From NCBI GenBank assembly GCA_046330135.1, contig JAXLTI010000005.1, positions 124,001 through 188,000 of the forward strand: a DNA stretch of 64,000 nt, given 5' to 3'. The stretch is from CAYYFX01 sp046330135 (lineage in GTDB: Bacteria > ARS69). Below the pieces are notes generated by a model. The model was not told the origin of the DNA. It saw only the letters and a list, made by a program, of their open reading frames with translations, and searched no databases. Of the stretch, positions 34,202 to 43,452 are shown in pieces. Every line of letters begins with the position of its first letter. Positions within the stretch are counted from its first letter, which is position 1. The position numbers and the translations under genes were made by a program.

Positions 34202-34930
34202 ATGCGTCTCGGAGTGAACGTCGATCACGTCGCCACCGTGCGCGAGGTGCGCAAGGGGCGCCATCCCGATCCCGTCACCGCGGCCCTTCTCTGCGAGGAG
34301 GCGGGCTGCGACCAGATCACCGTCCATCTCCGCGAGGACCGGCGTCACATCCAGGACCGCGACGTCCGCCTGCTCCGCGAGCTCGTGAAGACGCGGCTCA
34401 ACCTGGAGATGGCGGCCACGGACGAGATGGTGGCCGTGGCGATGTCCATCCGCCCGGACGTCGCCACCCTCGTGCCGGAGCGTCGCGAGGAGCTGACCAC
34501 GGAGGGAGGGCTGGACGTCACCGGGGGGTCGGCCCGCCTCACGGAAGTGACGGCGCGGCTGCGCGCCGGCGGCATCCGGGTCAGCCTCTTCGTGGACGCT
34601 GACCTCGATCAGGTGAAGGAGTCGCTCCGCGTCGGGGCCCAGGCGGTCGAGATCCATACCGGCCGCTACGCGAACGCCGCCACGCCGGACGAGACGCGCA
34701 CGGAGCTGGAGCGGGTGGCGGACGCCGCGTCCCTCGCGGCCAAGATCGGCCTGGAGCCGCTCGCCGGGCACGGGCTGGACTACCGGAACATCGCCCCCCT
34801 CGCCCGGATCCGGGGCATCGCGGAGGTCAACATCGGCCACTCCATCGTGGCCCGCGCGATGTCCGTCGGGATGCTCGAAGCCGTCCGCGAGATGATGGCC
34901 GCCATCCGGGCGGCCGGCACGGCGCCCTGA
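34202..34930 (+). CDS. pdxJ: Pyridoxine 5'-phosphate synthase PdxJ
   Basis: A 242-residue TIM barrel starting MRLGVNVDHVATVREV, the PdxJ signature. Further motifs are DQITVHLREDRRHIQDRD, FVDADLDQVKES, VEIHTGRYA and the C-terminal VNIGHSIVARAMSVGM. It condenses deoxyxylulose phosphate with the PdxA product to form pyridoxine 5'-phosphate; PdxA is at 19730. Length is normal for the family. Confidence 0.97.
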   Translation: MRLGVNVDHVATVREVRKGRHPDPVTAALLCEEAGCDQITVHLREDRRHIQDRDVRLLRELVKTRLNLEMAATDEMVAVAMSIRPDVATLVPERREELTTEGGLDVTGGSARLTEVTARLRAGGIRVSLFVDADLDQVKESLRVGAQAVEIHTGRYANAATPDETRTELERVADAASLAAKIGLEPLAGHGLDYRNIAPLARIRGIAEVNIGHSIVARAMSVGMLEAVREMMAAIRAAGTAP

Positions 34931-34932
34931 GT

Positions 34933-34964
34933 GCCTTTCGGTCCCCGGAAAGGGGCCGAAAGGC
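34933..34964 (+). terminator. Terminator-like hairpin after pdxJ
   Basis: GCCTTTCGG-T-CCCC pairs with GGGGCCGAAAGGC with one bulged base. No T-tract follows, and the secD promoter begins 14 bases later. Confidence 0.5.
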
Positions 34965-34977
34965 GAGCCGAGCGGGG

Positions 34978-35006
34978 TTGACACGAACAGCGGGTCTCCC
35001 TACGCT
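34978..35006 (+). promoter_or_regulatory. Promoter of secDF
   Basis: TTGACA, 17 bases, TACGCT. The spacer shares CAGCGG-TCTCC-like sequence with the promoter at 32060. The leader before the secD ATG would be about 65 bases. Confidence 0.65.
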
Positions 35007-35078
35007 CGACGCCCTTGTCATCGAGTCACGCTCGGGGTGCCCGGAATCCGAGCGCCTCCTCTCGGGGAAGTCCAACCG

Positions 35079-36872
35079 ATGAACTTGAATCTCCGCTGGC
35101 GGGTCTTCATCGCCCTGGCCTCGATCGTCGTGTCGGTCTTCATCCTCTGGCCTACGTGGCGCTACTACGGCCTCTCGCCGGAGCAACGCACGAAGGTCGA
35201 TCCGGCCCAGCTCAACCAATGGAAGGCCAAGGCGCTGCGCCTCGGGCTGGACCTGCAGGGCGGGATGCACATGGTGCTCGACCTGGACACCTCGAAGCTC
35301 CAGGAGGGCGCGGACATCGGGGACATCACGAACCGCGCGCTCGAGATCGTGCGCAACCGCGTGGACGAGTTCGGGGTCAGCGAGCCCGTCATCCAGAAGG
35401 CGGGTGACCGCCGCATCATCGTCGAGCTCGCGGGCATCGAGGACATGGAGCGCGCGCAGCAGATCGTCTCCAAGGCGGCGGTGCTCGAGTTCAAGATGGT
35501 GCGGCCCGGCTCGGACTTCCGCCGGCTCCTGGAGCGGATGGATGCCGAGCTGGCGCGACGCGCCGGCGTGCAGGCCTCCGCCGCGGACACGTCCGACGAG
35601 GCCGAGGCGGACTCGGCGGCCGCGAAGGCGGAAGCGAGGAAGGCCGGCGCGAAGCCCGCCGCCGCTCCGGCCGCGGGCACGCCCGCCACGGCCGCCGCCG
35701 AGTCGTCCGCCGCGAAGGCGGACTCCACGGTGCTCGCGGACAAGGGCGGCCTTCTCGCCTGGATGCCCGAGGACATCAAGGAATCGGGCGGCCGACCGCT
35801 GGCCTCGCGCATCTCCATCGTGCCGCGCGGCGGCAAGATCGCCACGAACGAGCTCGCGTTCGTCCACGAGGAGGACTACGAGCGGGTGGCGGCGTACCTC
35901 AAGTGGGTCGCGGAGTCCACGCGCGTCATTCCCGACGACGTCCAGTGGTCGTGGGGCGCGGATACGGCGCCGGATCCGCAGACCGGCGAGCGGGACCGGT
36001 ACGTCTACCTGCTCAACACGCGCGCGGAGCTCACCGGCGAGGTTCTGCAGAACGCGCGGCCGCAGCCGGACAACTCGTCGAGCATCGGCGGCAACTACCT
36101 CGTCGGCTTCGACCTCGACCGCGAGGGCCGGCGGCTCTTCGCCCGGACGACGGGCGAGAACGTCGGTCGCCTCATGGCCATCGTGCTCGACGGACGCGTG
36201 AAGTCCGCGCCGGAGATCCAGGAGAAGATCCGCGGCGGCGGGGCCAGCATCACCGGCCGCTTCTCGGCGCAGGAGGCGGCGGATCTCGCGCTCGTCCTGC
36301 GCGCCGGCGCGCTGCCCGCTCCCCTCGTGATCGAGGAGCAGCGCGCGGTGGGGCCCTCGCTCGGCCGCGATTCGATCCAGCTCGGCACGCGAGCGATCTT
36401 GTACGGCTTCCTCCTCGTGCTCGTCTTCATGGTGATGTACTACCGCGTCGCCGGCGGGATCGCCATCGCGGCGCTGTTCATCAACCTCGTCATCATGCTC
36501 GCGCTGCTGGTGTCGCTCGGGGCGGTGCTGACGATGCCCGGCATCGCGGGGTTCGTCCTCACCGTCGGCATGTCGGTGGATGCGAACGTGCTGATCTACG
36601 AGCGGATCCGCGAGGAGCTGCGCTGGGGCCAGACGTTCCGGAACGCGCTCAGCCGCGGCTACGACAAGGTGTTCCTGACCATCTTCGACTCCCACGTCAC
36701 CACGCTCTGCTCGGCCCTCGCGCTGCTGTGGTTCGGCACGGGGCCCATCAAGGGATTCGCGATCTCGCTCTCGCTGGGGATCATCGTCAGCCTCTACACG
36801 GCTCTCTTCGTCACGCGAATCATCTTCGACCTCCTGATGCGGCGCGCCGGCGTCCGCGACATTCCGATCTGA
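35079..36872 (+). CDS. secD: Protein translocase subunit SecD
   Basis: A 597-residue inner-membrane protein that uses the proton gradient to pull exported proteins out of SecYEG. An N-terminal membrane segment (FIALASIVVSVFILWPTW) precedes the conserved GLDLQGGMHMVLDLD and VDEFGVSEPVIQ of the P1 domain. Five C-terminal segments include TMPGIAGFVLTVGMSVDANV and the D-A-N-V-L-I-Y-E motif. An Ala/Lys/Glu-rich low-complexity insertion lies at about residues 160-220. The ATG at 35079 is chosen because the membrane segment begins soon after. secF follows after ten bases. Confidence 0.97.
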   Translation: MNLNLRWRVFIALASIVVSVFILWPTWRYYGLSPEQRTKVDPAQLNQWKAKALRLGLDLQGGMHMVLDLDTSKLQEGADIGDITNRALEIVRNRVDEFGVSEPVIQKAGDRRIIVELAGIEDMERAQQIVSKAAVLEFKMVRPGSDFRRLLERMDAELARRAGVQASAADTSDEAEADSAAAKAEARKAGAKPAAAPAAGTPATAAAESSAAKADSTVLADKGGLLAWMPEDIKESGGRPLASRISIVPRGGKIATNELAFVHEEDYERVAAYLKWVAESTRVIPDDVQWSWGADTAPDPQTGERDRYVYLLNTRAELTGEVLQNARPQPDNSSSIGGNYLVGFDLDREGRRLFARTTGENVGRLMAIVLDGRVKSAPEIQEKIRGGGASITGRFSAQEAADLALVLRAGALPAPLVIEEQRAVGPSLGRDSIQLGTRAILYGFLLVLVFMVMYYRVAGGIAIAALFINLVIMLALLVSLGAVLTMPGIAGFVLTVGMSVDANVLIYERIREELRWGQTFRNALSRGYDKVFLTIFDSHVTTLCSALALLWFGTGPIKGFAISLSLGIIVSLYTALFVTRIIFDLLMRRAGVRDIPI

Positions 36873-36882
36873 GGGACGGGCC

Positions 36883-37902
36883 ATGCGGTTCCTGAAGGAC
36901 ACGAACATCGACTTCATGGGCATCCGCTGGTGGGCGTTCGCCCTGTCCGCCCTGACCATCGTGATCGGCGTGGGCTCCATCGTGGCGCACCACGGCTTCC
37001 GCTACTCCATCGACTTCGTGGGCGGGTCGGTCCTCCAGGTGCGCTTCCCGCACGCGGTGGAGGTGGATCAGATCCGCAGCGCGATGGCCGAGGTTGGGCT
37101 GGGGGACATCGAGATCCAGCGCTACGGCGCACCGGAGGAGATGCTCGTCCGGATCCCGCAGACCGCGGACCGGACCCTGGTCGATCGCGCGAAGACGGAG
37201 CTCGGCGCCAAGTTCCCCGGCATGGAGATCCGGCGCACGGAGACGGTCGGACCGAAGGTGGGCAAGGAGCTGCGCCACGCAGCGCTCCAGTCGATCATCT
37301 TCTCGCTGCTCATGATCCTCGCGTACGTGTCCATGCGCTTCGAGTTCCGCTTCGCGGTCGGAGCGGTGGTGGCGCTCCTCCACGACGTCCTCGTGGCCGC
37401 AGGTGCGCTCAGCCTGATCGACCACGAGATGTCGCTCGTGATCGTCGCGGCGCTCCTGACGATCGTGGGGTACTCGGTCACCGACACGATCGTCGTGTAC
37501 GACCGGATCCGGGAGAACCTCCGTGTGCCGGGCAAGGAGACCTTCCATCAGACGATGAACAAGAGCATCAATCAGGTGCTGCAGCGGACGATCATCACCT
37601 CCGGGACGGTCCTCATGTCCACGGTGGTGCTGATGATCTTCGGCGGCAAGGTGCTCTGGGACTTCGCGTTCGTGCTCACCGTCGGGGTCACCACCGGGAC
37701 CTACTCGTCGGACTTCATCGCCGCGCCCTTCGTGTACGAGTGGGAGAAGCGCTGGCCGCGCAAGCTGAAGGGCGCGCCGCGCGCCGCCACGGTCGCGGCC
37801 GCGAAGGCCGCGAAGGCCCGCGAGCAGGGCGAAGCGAAGGCCAAGCCCGTCGAGGTGCCGGCGAAGACCGGCAAGCCCGCCAAGGCGGCGCGCAGGAAGT
37901 GA
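36883..37902 (+). CDS. secF: Protein translocase subunit SecF
   Basis: The 339-residue partner of SecD. Motifs are FRYSIDFVGGSVLQVRF, VGPKVGKELRHAALQS and the SVTDTIVVYDRIREN loop. There are six predicted membrane segments, including SIIFSLLMILAYVSM and MSLVIVAALLTIVGY. A Lys/Ala-rich basic cytoplasmic tail of about 50 residues extends past the last segment. A 9-bp hairpin (37907-37934) follows the stop. Confidence 0.97.
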   Translation: MRFLKDTNIDFMGIRWWAFALSALTIVIGVGSIVAHHGFRYSIDFVGGSVLQVRFPHAVEVDQIRSAMAEVGLGDIEIQRYGAPEEMLVRIPQTADRTLVDRAKTELGAKFPGMEIRRTETVGPKVGKELRHAALQSIIFSLLMILAYVSMRFEFRFAVGAVVALLHDVLVAAGALSLIDHEMSLVIVAALLTIVGYSVTDTIVVYDRIRENLRVPGKETFHQTMNKSINQVLQRTIITSGTVLMSTVVLMIFGGKVLWDFAFVLTVGVTTGTYSSDFIAAPFVYEWEKRWPRKLKGAPRAATVAAAKAAKAREQGEAKAKPVEVPAKTGKPAKAARRK

Positions 37903-37906
37903 CGCC

Positions 37907-37934
37907 TCCGGCGCCCTCCGTCCCCGGCGCCGGA
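37907..37934 (+). terminator. Hairpin after secF
   Basis: TCCGGCGCC (37907-37915) pairs perfectly with GGCGCCGGA (37926-37934). No clear T-tract. Confidence 0.45.
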
Positions 37935-37969
37935 ACTCCAATGGCGGCTTACGCTTGCGTCGGGTCGCG

Positions 37970-37999
37970 TTGACCCTTCCACGTCTTCGGATCTATGAT
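37970..37999 (+). promoter_or_regulatory. Promoter of the 38-kb operon
   Basis: TTGACC, 18 bases, TATGAT. The ATG within TATGAT is the start of the longest frame of the next gene, so that long start cannot be the real one. Confidence 0.6.
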
Positions 38000-38054
38000 T
38001 CAGTCGTCGTGGGGTCTCGAGACGATCGCCCCCCCGCGGCTCGCGGAGGCGTCC

Positions 38055-38573
38055 GTGCTTCGTGTCCGGGTTGCCCTGCTCGCGTCGCTCCTCGCCGTCA
38101 GTGCGGCGTGGGCGGACGCCGAGCCGGTGAGCTCGCCCGATAGCGTGGGAACCGAGCTGGACCCCGGCGTGTCCCGCGCCGAGCTTCCCGCCGGGATCCC
38201 CCGGGGGCCCCTCGCCGTGTTCGCGGCCGTGGAGAAGGCGTGGGCGGAGGAGAACGTGGACGCGTTCGTCCGCCTGCTGGACCCCGACGGCCGCGTCCGC
38301 ATCGCCATGGCCAGCGCCGGCCCGCGCGGCGGCTGGTTCAACCGCGATCAGGCGTACTACCTGATCAAGGACATGTTCGAGTTCACCACCACCGAACGCT
38401 TCGAGTTCGAGCGCTACTGGAACCTCGACTCGAGCGGGCGCTCTCCCTATGCGGTGGCGGTTCGCCGGCTCCGGACGGACGAAGGGGGCTCGCGCGCGGA
38501 CCGCGTCTACATTTCGCTCCGGAAACACGGCGACGACTGGTTCGTCGGGGAGATCCGGTCGATCGATCAGTAG
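38055..38573 (+). CDS. Exported NTF2-like protein (DUF4783-like)
   Basis: The GTG at 38055 has GGAGG five bases upstream and begins a signal peptide (VRVALLASLLAVSAAWADA). The mature part, of 172 residues in total, reads like a small NTF2-like cone: LAVFAAVEKAWAEENVDAFV, DQAYYLIKDMFEFT, then strands ending HGDDWFVGEIRSIDQ. DUF4783-type proteins have this layout. Its function is unknown. It heads the operon with the giant kinase, ten bases downstream. Confidence 0.8.
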   Translation: MLRVRVALLASLLAVSAAWADAEPVSSPDSVGTELDPGVSRAELPAGIPRGPLAVFAAVEKAWAEENVDAFVRLLDPDGRVRIAMASAGPRGGWFNRDQAYYLIKDMFEFTTTERFEFERYWNLDSSGRSPYAVAVRRLRTDEGGSRADRVYISLRKHGDDWFVGEIRSIDQ

Positions 38574-38583
38574 GGAGCCCCGG

Positions 38584-41500
38584 ATGACGCTGCATCTCGG
38601 GATCCTCGCCCTGATGCTCTCGGTCGCGGGCGGGGCGCTCTTCCGCGTGCGTCGCGGCGGGCAATCCCTCGACCGCTGGCTCATGGCGCTCGCCGCGGGC
38701 GCGGCGTTGCTGGAGGGCGCCCTCCTGCTGGGCGGCCGCGGCATCGGGCCGGATTGGGATGGCGCCGCGCGGGGCGAGCTCGGCGTGCGCGTGGACCGGA
38801 TCGTCGGCTTTCTCCGCGAGGAAGGTGCCGCGGCCCTCGACCAGGTGCGCGCCGTCGCGGACGACCCGGATACGCGCGCGCTCCTCGGCGCCGACGCGGC
38901 CATCGCGCTGACGGCGCGGCGGCCCGTCTTCCTCGATCTGCTGCAGCGCTTTCCCGAGGGCTCGCCCGCGGGCATGACGGTCTACGACGATCGCGGGGCT
39001 CCGCGCGCGTGGGCCGGCTGGTCTCCACCCGCCGAGATGCTCCTTCCGCGCGAGCCGGATGCGAGCGCGGAGACGGTCGGCATCCGCGAGGGGAACATCT
39101 ACACGCTCCTCGAGGTCGTTCACCCCGTGGCCGGGCCGAACGGCGAGTCCCTCGGCTACGTCGCGTACCAGCGGCCGCTCCGCGTCCAGTATCCGCTGGA
39201 GAGTCCGTTGCTCCGCGTGGACGACGCGCTCGCCCGCCTCGAAGGCGGCGGCGGCGTCCGGGCGAGCGTCGCGCTCGTGCTCCGCGTCGCCGGCGGCGCC
39301 GACGTCCGGTCGCTGCGCAGCGGCCCCCTCAAGGCGGACGTCCGCCGCGACGCGGCTTCCTGCACGGCGGCCATCACGTCGGCCTCGGGGGAGGCGGTCG
39401 GTCGCATCTCTCTGGTGGGACTCACGCGCGCCGCGTGGAGCGCGGACCGCCTGCGCCCGCTCGCCCGCGCGCGGACGCTGCTGCTCGTGATCGTGGCGCT
39501 CCTCGTCGGGCTGCGGGTGTGGGCCGGGGCGGGCCGGCTCCACGGCCCCGCGGCGTCGCTCGGTCGGCTCGCGCTCGTCGTGGCGGGGCGGCTCGTGCTG
39601 CACGCGGTGGTGCCGCGGATCGCCCCAGACTCCCTCGGGATCTTCGATCCGTCCTGGTTCGCGTCGATCCGGCTCCACGGGCTCCTTCGCTCGCCCGGCG
39701 ACGTTCTGCTCACGGCCGGCGCGATGTTCCTCGCGGCGCGTGAGGTGCGGCGCGTGTCGCTCTCGCTCGAGGGGTCGCTGCGCGGCTTCGCTCGCCGGCA
39801 CCCCGCGTGGGCGTTCCTCCCCGCCGTGGCCCTCGCGCTGCTCGTCGGCTCGTTCGTGGCCCGCCACTGGGCGCAGATCGCCGACGTGGCCCGCAACGCG
39901 AACCTCCCGCTCTACGATCGCTTCGACCCGTTCACCTCCGCGCCCGGCGCCGCGCTCGAAGCGGCCCTGCTCGCGTTCGGCGCGGCGTTCCTCCTGTTCG
40001 GCGACGCGCTCGTGACGACGTCGACGTCGCTGCTCGCGCGGCTTCCGGCCCCCCTCGTCGTGGCGATCGTCGCGCTGCCGGCGTGGTTCGCGGCCGTCAT
40101 GAAGATGGGCGCCAAGACGCCGTTCCCCGGCGACCTGCAGCATCCTCTTCCCGCGCTCCTCGCGCTGGCGGCGTTCCACGTGATCGGCCGGCGCGGCCGG
40201 GTGCGCGGCGCCATGCTGGCACTGGCCGGCGCGCTGCTCGCCGCGGTGGTGAACCTGAACCCCCTTTCGGACGGCAACGAGGCGCGACGTCGCGAGCAGG
40301 TGGAGCTCTTCGCGGTCGAGCACACCGAGAACCCCTCGAACTCGCGTCGCTTCCTGATCGAGGAGGTCGCGGAGTCGCTGGCCGCCTCGGATCGCCTGCA
40401 GCAGGGGCTGCGCGACGGACCGCGCGCCACCGACGCGGACCTCGCGTTCGTCCTCTGGGCGCGGAGCCCGCTGACCACGGTTTCGGTGGGATCGTTCCTC
40501 CGGCTGCGCGACGCGAACGGCAACGTGATCTCCACGTTCACGCTGGGCTACCCCCCCGAGCTGGTGCCCCCGGACTCGCCCGCGCCGAAGCCGCACCGCG
40601 ATGCGCGCTTCCGCCGCGAAGAGGTCGGCGACGAGCGGGTCGACGTCTACACCGCCCGCGTACCGGTGGCCCAGGGGAACGGGCCGCCGGGAACGGTCGA
40701 GCTGTCGCTGGCGTGGTTCGACGAGCTCGGACGGCCCGAGGGAGCGCGTCGCGCCTCCGCGGGGCTCCTCGCGAACCTCACGCTGTCGCCCGAGCAGGGC
40801 CGCTTCACCCGCGGCGTGCCCGATCGCATCGACCGTTACCGCGGCGACCGTCTCGTCACGTCGACGGATCTGGAAGAGGGGTTGCTGAGCCACGTGCCGT
40901 CGACGGTGGTCGAGGCGCTGGCCGATCCTTCGGTCGAAGGGAAGTGGGAACCGCGGAACATCGGGCGTCGATCCTACGATCTGTACGCCGTGCGGGAGCG
41001 CGACGGCGACACGACGGTGGGCTACCTCACGTTCGGGATCCTGCGCCACGGCCTGCTGAACACGCTGTGGCTCTTCGGCAAGTCCGCGCTCGTGACGCTC
41101 GTGCTGGCGGTCCTCACGCTGGTCCTCCTCGCGCCGCTCGCGGGCGCCGCTCCCCACGGCGCGGCCGCACGCCGGTTCCGTCTGCCCAGCGTCGGCTTCC
41201 GCGAGCGCGTCATCGGCGGCTTCCTCCTCGTGTCGCTGCTGCCCACGGTCTTCCTCGGCGTGCTGGGTCGGAAGCTCTTCGTGCAGCAGAAGAGCGAGCA
41301 GTTCCGCGCCGGACTGGAGGAGGACCTGCGCGAGTCCCGCGAGCTCGCGGGGCGCTTCCTCGACGATGCGGCCCGGAACGCCGCCGCCTCCGACGAAGTG
41401 CACGCGCTGTTGAGCGGAGACGGCGTGTACCGCTCGATCTCCGCGCCCGCCTCCGTCGACGGGATCGACGTGTTCTCGTCGAGCGGCGTTCTCCTCGGAG

Positions 41501-43314
41501 CGAGCCACGGCGACTCGCTCGAGGTGGAGCTCCGGCCGGCGACGGTCCCCCTGACCGATGCGCCGATCGAGTTCTTTCGGCGGCTCGGCCGGGAGCTCTA
41601 CGCCTGCGCGCTCGTCCCCGTCGAGGATCCGAAGAACGTCGGGGGCGCGCATGCCCGTGTCGAGGTCTACCAGAGGGTGGATGCCGCGCTCGCCGCGGAC
41701 CTCGAGCGTCGCGTCGGATCGCCCATGGGGTTCTTCGTCGGCGGGCGCCTGGCGGCCACGTCGAAGCCCGAGCTGTACCGCTCGGAGATTCTCAGCGATC
41801 TCGTGGAGCCCCTCGCGTACCTGCGCATCGAGCTCGAGGGACGGCAGCGGGTCTTCCAGCACAGCCGCGCGGGGGCCACGTCGATCCTCGCGAGCTACGG
41901 TCCGCTGTACGACGAGCAGCACCATACCGTCGCCATTCTCGCCGCCCTCGCCCCGCAATCCGCGGGGGTGGACCCGGACGTGGCGGTGGTCCTCTCGAAG
42001 ATCTACTTCCTCTGTCTGCTCGTGATCGCGGTGGCCATCGCGGGAGCGCTCGTGCTCGCGAATCGCCTCACACGGCCGATCTCGGAGCTCACCGCGGGGG
42101 CGGAGAGGATTCGCGCCGGCCTCCTCGGGGAGCGGATCATGTCGCGCGCGACGGGCGAGATCGGTCGCCTCGTGCGTTCGTTCAACCTCATGTCCGAGCG
42201 GCTGGCCCAGTCGGAGGCGCGGGACCGCGAGCGGCGCGAGTACATCGAGGCGATCATCCGCCATGTCGGCTCCGGCGTGCTGAGCTTCGACGCCCGCGGT
42301 CGTGTCGCCACGGTGAACGAGGCCGCGGCGCGCTCGCTCTCGGTGGATCCCGAGGCGATCGTGGGGCAGGAGGCGGCGGAGATCCGCGGCAACCCGGCGC
42401 TCGAGGCGATCCTCGAGGCGGTGCGCCCGCTGCTGGCGGGGCACCGCGAGGAGGTCGTGCGCGAGATCGAGGTCGCGGGCGCGCGCGAGGATGCCGAGCC
42501 GCGCGCGATCCGCCTCGTGGCCACGCCCCTCGCGGACCGCGAGGGCCGGCTCCAGGGGGCGGTGGCCGTGTTCGAGGACCTGACCGATCTGATCCGCTCG
42601 AAGAAGATCACCGCCTGGGCCGAGATGGCCCGCCAGGTGGCCCACGAGATCAAGAACCCGCTCACCCCGATGAAGCTCTCCGCTCAGCACCTCCGCCAGG
42701 CATGGCGGGATCGCCACCCGAAGTTCGGGCAGATCCTCGAGGAGTCCACGGAGACGATCGTGGATCGCTGCGAAGCGCTGCGGCGCATCGCCATCGAGTT
42801 CTCCGACTACGCGCGGATGCCGGGACGCCGGGTGCGGCGGGAGGACCTCGGCCGGCTCCTCCGCGAGGCCCAGCGGCTCTACGGCGACCCGGAAGACCGG
42901 CACGTGGACTTCCGGCTCGAGGCGCCGGAGAACGAGCTCTTCACCCGCGTGGACCGGGACGAGGTGATGCGGCTCTTCATCAACCTCATCGAGAACTCCA
43001 TCCAGGCCATGCCCAAGGGCGGCGATCTGGAGGTCCTGGCGCACCGCGAGAACGGCGCCGCCTTCGTGACGATTCGGGACACGGGCGTGGGGATTCCGCC
43101 GGAGAACCTCCCCCGGATCTTCGAGCCGAGCTTCTCGACGAAGACCGGGGGCGCCGGGCTGGGACTCCCGATCTGCAAGGCGATCATGGAGGACTACGGC
43201 GGGGCGATCTCGATCGCGAGCATCGCCGGGGAGGGGACCACGGTCACGCTGAAGTTCCCGGTCGACGAGTCCCGCACCGCGCCGGACGCCGCGACCGAGG
43301 ACGGAGCGGATTGA
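38584..43314 (+). CDS. Giant multi-pass NtrY-like sensor histidine kinase (1576 residues)
   Basis: A very large inner-membrane kinase. It has two N-terminal membrane segments, a soluble domain to about residue 290, then about eight hydrophobic segments between roughly 300 and 560. A second soluble domain follows (about 560-820), two more segments (FGKSALVTLVLAVLTLVLL and GGFLLVSLLPTVFLGVLG), a third soluble domain and a last segment (FLCLLVIAVAIAGALVLA). HAMP is at about 1155-1215, PAS about 1225-1330, H-box VAHEIKNPLTPMKL with phospho-His about 1354, and an ATPase with GVGIPPENLP and GAGLGLPICKAI. The C-terminal part is NtrY-like; the sensory part is unusually large. No receiver gene is adjacent. 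Confidence 0.92.
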   Translation: MTLHLGILALMLSVAGGALFRVRRGGQSLDRWLMALAAGAALLEGALLLGGRGIGPDWDGAARGELGVRVDRIVGFLREEGAAALDQVRAVADDPDTRALLGADAAIALTARRPVFLDLLQRFPEGSPAGMTVYDDRGAPRAWAGWSPPAEMLLPREPDASAETVGIREGNIYTLLEVVHPVAGPNGESLGYVAYQRPLRVQYPLESPLLRVDDALARLEGGGGVRASVALVLRVAGGADVRSLRSGPLKADVRRDAASCTAAITSASGEAVGRISLVGLTRAAWSADRLRPLARARTLLLVIVALLVGLRVWAGAGRLHGPAASLGRLALVVAGRLVLHAVVPRIAPDSLGIFDPSWFASIRLHGLLRSPGDVLLTAGAMFLAAREVRRVSLSLEGSLRGFARRHPAWAFLPAVALALLVGSFVARHWAQIADVARNANLPLYDRFDPFTSAPGAALEAALLAFGAAFLLFGDALVTTSTSLLARLPAPLVVAIVALPAWFAAVMKMGAKTPFPGDLQHPLPALLALAAFHVIGRRGRVRGAMLALAGALLAAVVNLNPLSDGNEARRREQVELFAVEHTENPSNSRRFLIEEVAESLAASDRLQQGLRDGPRATDADLAFVLWARSPLTTVSVGSFLRLRDANGNVISTFTLGYPPELVPPDSPAPKPHRDARFRREEVGDERVDVYTARVPVAQGNGPPGTVELSLAWFDELGRPEGARRASAGLLANLTLSPEQGRFTRGVPDRIDRYRGDRLVTSTDLEEGLLSHVPSTVVEALADPSVEGKWEPRNIGRRSYDLYAVRERDGDTTVGYLTFGILRHGLLNTLWLFGKSALVTLVLAVLTLVLLAPLAGAAPHGAAARRFRLPSVGFRERVIGGFLLVSLLPTVFLGVLGRKLFVQQKSEQFRAGLEEDLRESRELAGRFLDDAARNAAASDEVHALLSGDGVYRSISAPASVDGIDVFSSSGVLLGASHGDSLEVELRPATVPLTDAPIEFFRRLGRELYACALVPVEDPKNVGGAHARVEVYQRVDAALAADLERRVGSPMGFFVGGRLAATSKPELYRSEILSDLVEPLAYLRIELEGRQRVFQHSRAGATSILASYGPLYDEQHHTVAILAALAPQSAGVDPDVAVVLSKIYFLCLLVIAVAIAGALVLANRLTRPISELTAGAERIRAGLLGERIMSRATGEIGRLVRSFNLMSERLAQSEARDRERREYIEAIIRHVGSGVLSFDARGRVATVNEAAARSLSVDPEAIVGQEAAEIRGNPALEAILEAVRPLLAGHREEVVREIEVAGAREDAEPRAIRLVATPLADREGRLQGAVAVFEDLTDLIRSKKITAWAEMARQVAHEIKNPLTPMKLSAQHLRQAWRDRHPKFGQILEESTETIVDRCEALRRIAIEFSDYARMPGRRVRREDLGRLLREAQRLYGDPEDRHVDFRLEAPENELFTRVDRDEVMRLFINLIENSIQAMPKGGDLEVLAHRENGAAFVTIRDTGVGIPPENLPRIFEPSFSTKTGGAGLGLPICKAIMEDYGGAISIASIAGEGTTVTLKFPVDESRTAPDAATEDGAD

Positions 43315-43452
43315 CCCGCCGCGTCCGCCGGCCGGCGAAGGAGCGCCGCGCGAAGCTCCCGACCCCGTCGGCGACCGCGTTCGTCCCGGGGGGAACCCCC
43401 CGAGGCCGTCGGGGTGCTAGGATCGAGGCTTGCCTCGCGCTCGGAGAGATCT

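Noticed and set aside
37995..38054. Longer N-terminus of the DUF4783-like protein
   Set aside because: Its ATG lies within the -10 box TATGAT, and a GTG with GGAGG and a signal peptide follows at 38055.
38383..43044. 1553-codon open frame on the - strand
   Set aside because: It mirrors the giant kinase gene. Its product is Arg/His/Glu/Ala-rich without motifs, as expected from codon bias in GC-rich DNA.
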